Assembly: GCA_032622095.1 (NCBI GenBank)
Contig: CP136069.1
Location: forward strand, 6,062,976 to 6,126,975
Source of the DNA: Siphonodentalium dalli
Lineage: Eukaryota; Mollusca; Scaphopoda; Gadilida; Siphonodentaliidae
Direction: 5' to 3'
Length of the DNA stretch: 64,000 nucleotides
Shown: one piece after another, positions 31,139 through 44,560 of the stretch
How positions within the stretch are numbered: the stretch's first letter is position 1
Layout of the letters: the number at the start of each line of letters is the position of its first letter
The notes under the pieces: generated by a model
Told to the model about the DNA's origin: nothing
The model's database searches: none
The model's input: the letters and a program-made list of their open reading frames with translations, nothing else
Translations under genes and position numbers: made by a program

Positions 31139-34100
31139 TCCATGAGGCATTCAATTAATTCATTGGACGTGAAACTAACAGTGGCTTCCATGAGGCATTC
31201 AATTAATACATTGGACGTGAAACTAACAGTGGCTTCCATGAGGCATTCAATTAATAAATTGGACGTGAAACTAACAGTGGCTTACATGAGGCATTCAATT
31301 AATAAATGCGACGTGAAACTAACAGTGGCTTCCATAAGGCATTCAATTAATACATTGGACGTGAAACTAACAATGGCTTCCATGAGGCATTCAATTAATA
31401 AATTGGACGTGAAACTAACAGTGGCTTCCATGAGGCATTCAATTAATAAATTGGACGTGAAACTAACAGTGGCTTCCATGAGGCATTCAATTAATAAATT
31501 GGACGTGAAACTAACAGTGGCTTCCATGAGGCATTCAATTAATAAATTGGACGTGAAACTAACAGTGGCTTCCATGAGGCATTCAATTAATAAATTGGAC
31601 GTGAAACTAACAGTGGCTTACATAAGGCATTCAATTAATAAATTGGACGTGAAACTAACAGTGGCTTCCATGAGGCATTCAATTAATACATTGGACGTGA
31701 AACTAACAGTGGCTTACATAAGGCATTCAATTAATACATTGGACGTGAAACTAACAGTGGCTTCCATGAGGCATTCAATTAATACATTGGACGTGAAACT
31801 AACAGTGGCTTCCATGAGGCATTCAATTAATAAATTGGACGTGAAACTAACAGTGGCTTCCATGAGGCATTCAATTAATACATTGGACGTGAAACTAACA
31901 GTGGCTTCCATGAGGCATTCAATTAATAAATTGGACGTGAAACTAACAGTGGCTTCCATAAGGCATTCAATTAATAAATTGGACGTGAAACTAACAGTGG
32001 CTTACATAAGGCATTCAATTAATAAATTGGACGTGAAACTAACAGTGGCTTACATAAGGCATTCAATTAATACATTGGACGCGAAACTAACAGTGGCTTA
32101 CATAAGGCATTCAATTAATAAATTGGACGTGAAACTAACAGTGGCTTACATGAGGCATTCAATTAATACATTGGACGTGAAACTAACAGTGGCTTCCATG
32201 AGGCATTCAATTAATAAATTGGACGTGAAACTAACAGTGGCTTCCATAAGGCATTCAATTAATACATTGGACGTGAAACTAACAGTGGCTTCCATAAGGC
32301 ATTCAATTAATACATTGGACGTGAAACTAACAGTGGCTTCCATGAGGCATTCAATTAATACATTGGACGTGAAACTAACAGTGGCTTACATAAGGCATTC
32401 AATTAATAAATTGGACGTGAAACTAACAGCGGCTTCCATGAGGCATTCAATTAATAAATTGGACGTGAAACTAACAGTGGCTTACATGAGGCATTCAATT
32501 AATAAATTGGACGTGAAACTAACAGTGGCTTCCATAAGGCATTCAATTAATAAATTGGACGTGAAACTAACAGTGGCTTCCATGAGGCATTCAATTAATT
32601 CATTGGACGTGAAACTAACAGTGGCTTCCATGAGGCATTCAATTAATAAATTGGACGTGAAACTAACAGTGGCTTCCATAAGGCATTCAATTAATAAATT
32701 GGACGTGAAACTAACAGTGGCTTCCATAAGGCATTCAATTAATAAATTGGACGTGAAACTAACAGTGGCTTCCATAAGGCATTCAATTAATAAATTGGAC
32801 GTGAAACTAACAGTGGCTTCCATGAGGCATTCAATTAATACATTGGACGTGAAACTAACAGTGGCTTCCATGAGGCATTCAATTAATACATTGAACGTGA
32901 AACTAACAGTGGCTTCCATAAGGCATTCAATTAATAAATTGGACGTGAAACTAACAGTGGCTTCCATGAGGCATTCAATTAATACATTGGACGTGAAACT
33001 AACAGTGGCTTCCATAAGGCATTCAATTAATTCATTGGACGTGAAACTAACAGTGGCTTCCATGAGGCATTCAATTAATTCATTGGACGTGAAACTAACA
33101 GTGGCTTCCATAAGGCATTCAATTAATAAATTGGACGTGAAACTAACAGTGGCTTCCATGAGGCATTCAATTAATACATTGAACGTGAAACTAACAGTGG
33201 CTTCCATAAGGCATTCAATTAATAAATTGGACGTGAAACTAACAGTGGCTTCCATGAGGCATTCAATTAATACATTGGACGTGAAACTAACAGTGGCTTA
33301 CATAAGGCATTCAATTAATTCATTGGACGTGAAACTAACAGTGGCTTCCATGAGGCATTCAATTAATTCATTGGACGTGAAACTAACAGTGGCTTCCATA
33401 AGGCATTCAATTAATAAATTGGACGTGAAACTAACAGTGGCTTCCATGAGGCATTCAATTAATACATTGGACGTGAAACTAACAGTGGCTTCCATGAGGC
33501 ATTCAATTAATACATTGGACGTGAAACTAACAGTGGCTTCCATGAGGCATTCAATTAATAAATTGGACGTGAAACTAACAGTGGCTTCCATGAGGCATTC
33601 AATTAATACATTGGACGTGAAACTAACAGTGGCTTCCATGAGGCATTCAATTAATACATTGGACGTGAAACTAACAGTGGCTTACATAAGGCATTCAATT
33701 AATACATTGGACGTGAAACTAACAGTGGCTTCCATGAGGCATTCAATTAATACATTGGACGTGAAACTAACAGTGGCTTCCATAAGGCATTCAATTAATA
33801 CATTGGACGTGAAACTAACAGTGGCTTCCATGAGGCATTCAATTAATAAATTGGACGTGAAACTAACAGTGGCTTACATAAGGCATTCAATTAATAAATT
33901 GGACGTGAAACTAACAGTGGCTTACATGAGGCATTCAATTAATAAATTGGACGTGAAACTAACAGTGGCTTCCATAAGGCATTCAATTAATTCATTGGAC
34001 GTGAAACTAACAATGGCTTCCATGAGGCATTCAATTAATACATTGGACGTGAAACTAACAGTGGCTTCCATGAGGCATTCAATTAATTCATTGGACGTGA

Positions 34101-34328
34101 AACTAACAGTGGCTTCCATGAGGCATTCAATTAATACATTGGACGTGAAACTAACAGTGGCTTCCATGAGGCATTCAATTAATAAATTGGACGTGAAACT
34201 AACAGTGGCTTCCATGAGGCATTCAATTAATAAATTGGACGTGAAACTAACAGTGGCTTCCATGAGGCATTCAATTAATACATTGGACGTGAAACTAACA
34301 GTGGCTTCCATGAGGCATTCAATTAATA

Positions 34329-34786
34329 AATGGGACGTGAAACTAACAGTGGCTTCCATGAGGCATTCAATTAATAAATTGGACGTGAAACTAACAGTGA
34401 CTTCCATGAGGCATTCAATTAATAAATTGGACGTGAAACTAACAGTGGCTTCCATGAGGCATTCAATTAATAAATTGGACGTGAAACTAACAGTGGCTTC
34501 CATGAGGCATTCAATTAATAAATGGGACGTGAAACTAACAGTGGCTTCCATGAGGCATTCAATTAATAAATTGGACGTGAAACTAACAGTGACTTCCATG
34601 AGGCATTCAATTAATAAATTGGACGTGAAACTAACAGTGGCTTCCATGAGGCATTCAATTAATACATTGGACGTGAAACTAACAGTGGCTTCCATGAGGC
34701 ATTCAATTAATAAATGGGACGTGAAACTAACAGTGGCTTCCATGAGGCATTCAATTAATAAATTGGACGTGAAACTAACAGTGACT
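34329..34786 (+). repeat. 4-unit (192-bp) higher-order repeat with paired TGGG and GTGACT variants
   Basis: Two independent rare variants travel together. AAATGGGAC occurs near 34331, 34523 and 34715, and GTGACT near 34400, 34592 and 34784, all spaced 192 bp. Linkage of two markers at a fixed interval shows block copying, not recurrent mutation. Confidence 0.85.
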
Positions 34787-37700
34787 TCCATGAGGCATTC
34801 AATTAATAAATTGGACGTGAAACTAACAGTGGCTTCCATGAGGCATTCAATTAATACATTGGACGTGAAACTAACAGTGGCTTCCATGAGGCATTCAATT
34901 AATACATTGGACGTGAAACTAACAGTGGCTTCCATGAGGCATTCAATTAATAAATTGGACGTGAAACTAACAGTGGCTTCCATGAGGCATTCAATTAATA
35001 AATTGGACGTGAAACTAACAGTGGCTTCCATGAGGCATTCAATTAATACATTGGACGTGAAACTAACAGTGGCTTCCATGAGGCATTCAATTAATAAATT
35101 GGACGTGAAACTAACAGTGGCTTCCATGAGGCATTCAATTAATAAATTGGACGTGAAACTAACAGTGGCTTCCATGAGGCATTCAATTAATAAATTGGAC
35201 GTGAAACTAACAGTGGCTTCCATGAGGCATTCAATTAATAAATTGGACGTGAAACTAACAGTGGCTTCCATGAGGCATTCAATTAATATATGGGACGTGA
35301 AACTAACAGTGGCTTCCATGAGGCATTCAATTAATACATTGGACGTGAAACTAACAGTGGCTTCCATGAGGCATTCAATTAATAAATTGGACGTGAAACT
35401 AACAGTGGCTTCCATGAGGCATTCAATTAATAAATTGGACGTGAAACTAACAGTGGCTTCCATGAGGCATTCAATTAATACATTGGACGTGAAACTAACA
35501 GTGGCTTCCATGAGGCATTCAATTAATAAATTGGACGTGAAACTAACAGTGGCTTACATGAGGCATTCAATTAATAAATTGGACGTGAAACTAACAGTGG
35601 CTTCCATGAGGCATTCAATTAATACATTGGACGTGAAACTAACAGTGGCTTCCATGAGGCATTCAATTAATAAATGGGACGTGAAACTAACAGTGGCTTC
35701 CATGAGGCATTCAATTAATACATTGGACGTGAAACTAACAGTGGCTTCCATGAGGCATTCAATTAATAAATTGGACGTGAAACTAACAGTGGCTTCCATG
35801 AGGCATTCAATTAATAAATTGGACGTGAAACTAACAGTGGCTTCCATGAGGCATTCAATTAATAAATTGGACGTGAAACTAACAGTGGCTTCCATAAGGC
35901 ATTCAATTAATAAATTGGACGTGAAACTAACAGTGGCTTACATAAGGCATTCAATTAATAAATTGGACGTGAAACTAACAGTGGCTTCCATGAGGCATTC
36001 AATTAATAAATTGGACGTGAAACTAACAGTGGCTTCCATGAGGCATTCAATTAATAAATTGGACGTGAAACTAACAGTGACTTCCATGAGGCATTCAATT
36101 AATAAATTGGACGTGAAACTAACAGTGGCTTCCATGAGGCATTCAATTAATACATTGGACGTGAAACTAACAGTGGCTTCCATGAGGCATTCAATTAATA
36201 AATTGGACGTGAAACTAACAGTGACTTCCATGAGGCATTCAATTAATAAATTGGACGTGAAACTAACAGTGGCTTCCATGAGGCATTCAATTAATAAATT
36301 GGACGTGAAACTAACAGTGGCTTCCATGAGGCATTCAATTAATACATTGGACGTGAAACTAACAGTGGCTTCCATGAGGCATTCAATTAATACATTGGAC
36401 GTGAAACTAACAGTGGCTTACATGAGGCATTCAATTAATACATTGGACGTGAAACTAACAGTGGCTTCCATGAGGCATTCAATTAATAAATTGGACGTGA
36501 AACTAACAGTGGCTTCCATGAGGCATTCAATTAATACATTGGACGTGAAACTAACAGTGGCTTCCATAAGGCATTCAATTAATAAATTGGACGTGAAACT
36601 AACAGTGGCTTCCATGAGGCATTCAATTAATAAATTGGACGTGAAACTAACAATGGCTTCCATGAGGCATTCAATTAATACATTGGACGTGAAACTAACA
36701 GCGGCTTCCATGAGGCATTCAATTAATACATTGGACGTGAAACTAACAGTGGCTTCCATGAGGCATTCAATTAATACATTGGACGTGAAACTAACAGTGG
36801 CTTCCATAAGGCATTCAATTAATACATTGGACGTGAAACTAACAGTGGCTTCCATGAGGCATTCAATTAATAAATTGGACGTGAAACTAACAGTGGCTTC
36901 CATAAGGCATTCAATTAATAAATTGGACGTGAAACTAACAGTGGCTTCCATGAGGCATTCAATTAATACATTGGACGTGAAACTAACAGTGGCTTCCATG
37001 AGGCATTCAATTAATAAATTGGACGTGAAACTAACAGTGGCTTCCATAAGGCATTCAATTAATACATTGGACGTGAAACTAACAGTGGCTTCCATGAGGC
37101 ATTCAATTAATACATTGGACGTGAAACTAACAGTGGCTTCCATAAGGCATTCAATTAATACATTGGACGTGAAACTAACAGTGGCTTCCATGAGGCATTC
37201 AATTAATACATTGGACGTGAAACTAACAGTGGCTTCCATAAGGCATTCAATTAATAAATTGGACGTGAAACTAACAGTGGCTTACATAAGGCATTCAATT
37301 AATAAATTGGACGTGAAACTAACAGTGGCTTACATAAGGCATTCAATTAATAAATTGGACGTGAAACTAACAGTGGCTTCCATGAGGCATTCAATTAATA
37401 CATTGGACGTGAAACTAACAGTGGCTTCCATGAGGCATTCAATTAATTCATTGGACGTGAAACTAACAGTGGCTTCCATGAGGCATTCAATTAATAAATT
37501 GGACGTGAAACTAACAGTGGCTTCCATGAGGCATTCAATTAATACATTGGACGTGAAACTAACAGTGGCTTCCATGAGGCATTCAATTAATAAATTGGAC
37601 GTGAAACTAACAGTGGCTTCCATAAGGCATTCAATTAATACATTGGACGTGAAACTAACAGTGGCTTCCATAAGGCATTCAATTAATAAATTGGACGTGA

Positions 37701-40700
37701 AACTAACAGTGGCTTCCATGAGGCATTCAATTAATAAATTGGACGTGAAACTAACAGTGGCTTCCATAAGGCATTCAATTAATAAAATGGACGTGAAACT
37801 AACAGTGGCTTCCATAAGGCATTCAATTAATAAATTGGACGTGAAACTAACAGTGGCTTACATAAGGCATTCAATTAATAAATTGGACGTGAAACTAACA
37901 GTGACTTCCATAAGGCATTCAATTAATAAATTGGACGTGAAACTAACAGTGGCTTCCATGAGGCATTCAATTAATAAATTGGACGTGAAACTAACAGTGG
38001 CTTCCATAAGGCATTCAATTAATAAAATGGACGTGAAACTAACAGTGGCTTCCATAAGGCATTCAATTAATAAATTGGACGTGAAACTAACAGTGGCTTA
38101 CATAAGGCATTCAATTAATAAATTGGACGTGAAACTAACAGTGGCTTCCATAAGGCATTCAATTAATAAAATGGACGTGAAACTAACAGTGGCTTCCATG
38201 AGGCATTCAATTAATAAATTGGACGTGAAACTAACAGTGGCTTCCATGAGGCATTCAATTAATAAATTGGACGTGAAACTAACAGTGGCTTCCATGAGGC
38301 ATTCAATTAATAAATTGGACGTGAAACTAACAGTGGCTTCCATGAGGCATTCAATTAATAAATTGGACGTGAAACTAACAGTGGCTTCCATGAGGCATTC
38401 AATTAATACATTGGACGTGAAACTAACAGTGGCTTCCATAAGGCATTCAATTAATAAAATGGACGTGAAACTAACAGTGGCTTCCATGAGGCATTCAATT
38501 AATAAATTGGACGTGAAACTAACAGTGGCTTCCATAAGGCATTCAATTAATAAAATGGACGTGAAACTAACAGTGGCTTCCATGAGGCATTCAATTAATA
38601 AATTGGACGTGAAACTAACAGTGGCTTCCATGAGGCATTCAATTAATAAATTGGACGTGAAACTAACAGTGGCTTCCATGAGGCATTCAATTAATAAATT
38701 GGACGTGAAACTAACAGTGGCTTCCATGAGGCATTCAATTAATAAATTGGACGTGAAACTAACAGTGGCTTCCATGAGGCATTCAATTAATACATTGGAC
38801 GTGAAACTAACAGTGGCTTCCATGAGGCATTCAATTAATACATTGGACGTGAAACTAACAGTGGCTTCCATGAGGCATTCAATTAATAAATTGGACGTGA
38901 AACTAACAGTGGCTTCCATGAGGCATTCAATTAATACATTGGACGTGAAACTAACAGTGGCTTCCATAAGGCATTCAATTAATACATTGGACGTGAAACT
39001 AACAGTGGCTTACATAAGGCATTCAATTAATAAATTGGACGTGAAACTAACAGTGGCTTACATAAGGCATTCAATTAATAAATTGGACGTGAAACTAACA
39101 GTGGCTTACATAAGGCATTCAATTAATACATTGGACGTGAAACTAACAGTGGCTTCCATGAGGCATTCAATTAATAAATTGGACGTGAAACTAACAGTGG
39201 CTTCCATGAGGCATTCAATTAATAAATTGGACGTGAAACTAACAGTGGCTTCCATGAGGCATTCAATTAATAAATTGGACGTGAAACTAACAGTGGCTTC
39301 CATGAGGCATTCAATTAATAAATTGGACGTGAAACTAACAGTGGCTTACATAAGGCATTCAATTAATAAATTGGACGTGAAACTAACAGTGGCTTACATA
39401 AGGCATTCAATTAATACATTGGACGTGAAACTAACAGTGGCTTCCATGAGGCATTCAATTAATAAATTGGACGTGAAACTAACAGTGGCTTACATAAGGC
39501 ATTCAATTAATAAATTGGACGTGAAACTAACAGTGGCTTACATAAGGCATTCAATTAATACATTGGACGTGAAACTAACAGTGGCTTCCATGAGGCATTC
39601 AATTAATAAATTGGACGTGAAACTAACAGTGGCTTCCATGAGGCATTCAATTAATAAATTGGACGTGAAACTAACAGTGGCTTCCATGAGGCATTCAATT
39701 AATAAATTGGACGTGAAACTAACAGTGGCTTCCATGAGGCATTCAATTAATAAATTGGACGTGAAACTAACAGTGGCTTCCATGAGGCATTCAATTAATA
39801 AATTGGACGTGAAACTAACAGTGGCTTACATGAGGCATTCAATTAATTCATTGGACGTGAAACTAACAGTGGCTTCCATGAGGCATTCAATTAATACATT
39901 GGACGTGAAACTAACAGTGGCTTCCATGAGGCATTCAATTAATAAATTGGACGTGAAACTAACAGTGGCTTCCATGAGGCATTCAATTAATAAATTGGAC
40001 GTGAAACTAACAGTGGCTTCCATGAGGCATTCAATTAATACATTGGACGTGAAACTAACAGTGGCTTCCATGAGGCATTCAATTAATAAATTGGACGTGA
40101 AACTAACAGTGGCTTCCATGAGGCATTCAATTAATACATTGGACGTGAAACTAACAGTGGCTTCCATGAGGCATTCAATTAATAAATTGGACGTGAAACT
40201 AACAGTGGCTTCCATAAGGCATTCAATTAATAAATTGGACGTGAAACTAACAGTGGCTTCCATGAGGCATTCAATTAATAAATTGGACGTGAAACTAACA
40301 GTGGCTTCCATGAGGCATTCAATTAATAAATTGGACGTGAAACTAACAGTGGCTTACATAAGGCATTCAATTAATAAATTGGACGTGAAACTAACAGTGG
40401 CTTCCATAAGGCATTCAATTAATACATTGGACGTGAAACTAACAGTGGCTTCCATGAGGCATTCAATTAATAAATTGGACGTGAAACTAACAGTGGCTTC
40501 CATGAGGCATTCAATTAATACATTGGACGTGAAACTAACAGTGGCTTCCATAAGGCATTCAATTAATAAATTGGACGTGAAACTAACAGTGGCTTCCATG
40601 AGGCATTCAATTAATAAATTGGACGTGAAACTAACAGTGGCTTCCATGAGGCATTCAATTAATAAATTGGACGTGAAACTAACAGTGGCTTACATGAGGC

Positions 40701-43700
40701 ATTCAATTAATAAATTGGACGTGAAACTAACAGTGGCTTCCATGAGGCATTCAATTAATAAATTGGACGTGAAACTAACAGTGGCTTACATAAGGCATTC
40801 AATTAATACATTGGACGTGAAACTAACAGTGGCTTCCATGAGGCATTCAATTAATAAATTGGACGTGAAACTAACAGTGGCTTCCATAAGGCATTCAATT
40901 AATTCATTGGACGTGAAACTAACAGTGGCTTCCATAAGGCATTCAATTAATAAATTGGACGTGAAACTAACAGTGGCTTCCATGAGGCATTCAATTAATA
41001 AATTGGACGTGAAACTAACAGTGGCTTCCATGAGGCATTCAATTAATAAATTGGACGTGAAACTAACAGTGGCTTCCATAAGGCATTCAATTAATAAATT
41101 GGACGTGAAACTAACAGTGGCTTCCATGAGGCATTCAATTAATAAATTGGACGTGAAACTAACAGTGGCTTCCATAAGGCATTCAATTAATACATTGGAC
41201 GTGAAACTAACAGTGGCTTCCATGAGGCATTCAATTAATAAATTGGACGTGAAACTAACAGTGGCTTCCATGAGGCATTCAATTAATACATTGGACGTGA
41301 AACTAACAGTGGCTTCCATGAGGCATTCAATTAATAAATTGGACGTGAAACTAACAGTGGCTTCCATGAGGCATTCAATTAATAAATTGGACGTGAAACT
41401 AACAGTGGCTTCCATGAGGCATTCAATTAATACATTGGACGTGAAACTAACAGTGGCTTCCATGAGGCATTCAATTAATACATTGGACGTGAAACTAACA
41501 GTGGCTTCCATGAGGCATTCAATTAATACATTGGACGTGAAACTAACAGTGGCTTCCATAAGGCATTCAATTAATACATTGGACGTGAAACTAACAGTGG
41601 CTTCCATGAGGCATTCAATTAATAAATTGGACGTGAAACTAACAGTGGCTTACATAAGGCATTCAATTAATAAATTGGACGTGAAACTAACAGTGGCTTC
41701 CATGAGGCATTCAATTAATAAATTGGACGTGAAACTAACAGTGGCTTCCATGAGGCATTCAATTAATACATTGGACGTGAAACTAACAGTGGCTTCCATG
41801 AGGCATTCAATTAATACATTGGACGTGAAACTAACAGTGGCTTCCATGAGGCATTCAATTAATAAATTGGACGTGAAACTAACAGTGGCTTCCATAAGGC
41901 ATTCAATTAATACATTGGACGTGAAACTAACAGTGGCTTCCATGAGGCATTCAATTAATAAATTGGACGTGAAACTAACAGTGGCTTCCATAAGGCATTC
42001 AATTAATACATTGGACGTGAAACTAACAGTGGCTTACATAAGGCATTCAATTAATACATTGGACGTGAAACTAACAGTGGCTTCCATGAGGCATTCAATT
42101 AATACATTGGACGTGAAACTAACAGTGGCTTCCATGAGGCATTCAATTAATACATTGGACGTGAAACTAACAGTGGCTTCCATGAGGCATTCAATTAATA
42201 AATTGGACGTGAAACTAACAGTGGCTTCCATGAGGCATTCAATTAATACATTGGACGTGAAACTAACAGTGGCTTCCATGAGGCATTCAATTAATAAATT
42301 GGACGTGAAACTAACAGTGGCTTCCATGAGGCATTCAATTAATACATTGGACGTGAAACTAACAGTGGCTTCCATGAGGCATTCAATTAATACATTGGAC
42401 GTGAAACTAACAGTGGCGTCCATGAGGCATTCAATTAATAAATTGGACGTGAAACTAACAGTGGCTTACATGAGGCATTCAATTAATATATGGGACGTGA
42501 AACTAACAGTGGCTTCCATGAGGCATTCAATTAATACATTGGACGTGAAACTAACAGTGGCTTCCATAAGGCATTCAATTAATAAATTGGACGTGAAACT
42601 AACAGTGGCTTCCATGAGGCATTCAATTAATAAATTGGACGTGAAACTAACAGCGGCTTACATGAGGCATTCAATTAATACATTGGACGTGAAACTAACA
42701 GTGGCTTCCATGAGGCATTCAATTAATACATTGGACGTGAAACTAACAGTGGCTTACATGAGGCATTCAATTAATAAATTGGACGTGAAACTAACAGTGG
42801 CTTCCATAAGGCATTCAATTAATAAATTGGACGTGAAACTAACAGTGGCTTCCATAAGGCATTCAATTAATAAATTGGACGTGAAACTAACAGTGGCTTC
42901 CATGAGGCATTCAATTAATACATTGGACGTGAAACTAACAGTGGCTTCCATGAGGCATTCAATTAATACATTGGACGTGAAACTAACAGTGGCTTCCATG
43001 AGGCATTCAATTAATACATTGGACGTGAAACTAACAGTGGCTTCCATGAGGCATTCAATTAATAAATTGGACGTGAAACTAACAATGGCTTCCATAAGGC
43101 ATTCAATTAATAAATTGGACGTGAAACTAACAATGGCTTCCATGAGGCATTCAATTAATAAATTGGACGTGAAACTAACAGCGGCTTACATGAGGCATTC
43201 AATTAATACATTGGACGTGAAACTAACAGTGGCTTCCATGAGGCATTCAATTAATACATTGGACGTGAAACTAACAGTGGCTTACATGAGGCATTCAATT
43301 AATAAATTGGACGTGAAACTAACAGTGGCTTCCATAAGGCATTCAATTAATACATTGGACGTGAAACTAACAGTGGCTTCCATGAGGCATTCAATTAATA
43401 AATTGGACGTGAAACTAACAGTGGCTTCCATGAGGCATTCAATTAATACATTGGACGTGAAACTAACAGTGGCTTACATGAGGCATTCAATTAATAAATT
43501 GGACGTGAAACTAACAGTGGCTTCCATGAGGCATTCAATTAATACATTGGACGTGAAACTAACAGTGGCTTCCATGAGGCATTCAATTAATACATTGGAC
43601 GTGAAACTAACAGTGGCTTCCATGAGGCATTCAATTAATAAATTGGACGTGAAACTAACAATGGCTTCCATAAGGCATTCAATTAATAAATTGGACGTGA

Positions 43701-44019
43701 AACTAACAGTGGCTTCCATGAGGCATTCAATTAATACATTGGACGTGAAACTAACAGTGGCTTCCATGAGGCATTCAATTAATAAATTGGACGTGAAACT
43801 AACAGTGGCTTCCATAAGGCATTCAATTAATAAATTGGACGTGAAACTAACAATGGCTTCCATAAGGCATTCAATTAATAAATTGGACGTGAAACTAACA
43901 GTGGCTTCCATGAGGCATTCAATTAATTCATTGGACGTGAAACTAACAGTGGCTTCCATGAGGCATTCAATTAATACATTGGACGTGAAACTAACAGTGG
44001 CTTCCATGAGGCATTCAAT

Positions 44020-44560
44020 TAATAAATTGGACGTGAAACTAACAGTGGCTTCCATGAGGCATTCAATTAATAAATTGGACGTGAAACTAACAGTGGCTTC
44101 CATGAGGCATTCAATTAATACATTGGACGTGAAACTAACAGTGGCTTCCATGAGGCATTCAATTAATAAATTGGACGTGAAACTAACAGTGGCTTCCATG
44201 AGGCATTCAATTAATAAATTGGACGTGAAACTAACAGTGGCTTCCATGAGGCATTCAATTAATACATTGGACGTGAAACTAACAGTGGCTTCCATGAGGC
44301 ATTCAATTAATAAATTGGACGTGAAACTAACAGTGGCTTCCATGAGGCATTCAATTAATAAATTGGACGTGAAACTAACAGTGGCTTCCATGAGGCATTC
44401 AATTAATACATTGGACGTGAAACTAACAGTGGCTTCCATGAGGCATTCAATTAATAAATTGGACGTGAAACTAACAGTGGCTTCCATGAGGCATTCAATT
44501 AATAAATTGGACGTGAAACTAACAGTGGCTTCCATGAGGCATTCAATTAATACATTGGAC
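44020..44560 (+). repeat. 3-unit (144-bp) higher-order repeat in a homogeneous subdomain
   Basis: The codon before TTG reads AAA, AAA, ACA four times in a row, with every unit otherwise TCC ATG. It lies inside 43474-46311, where no TAC variant occurs. The absence of TAC leaves the antisense frame open there for 945 codons, a useful marker of a recently homogenised subdomain. Confidence 0.75.
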
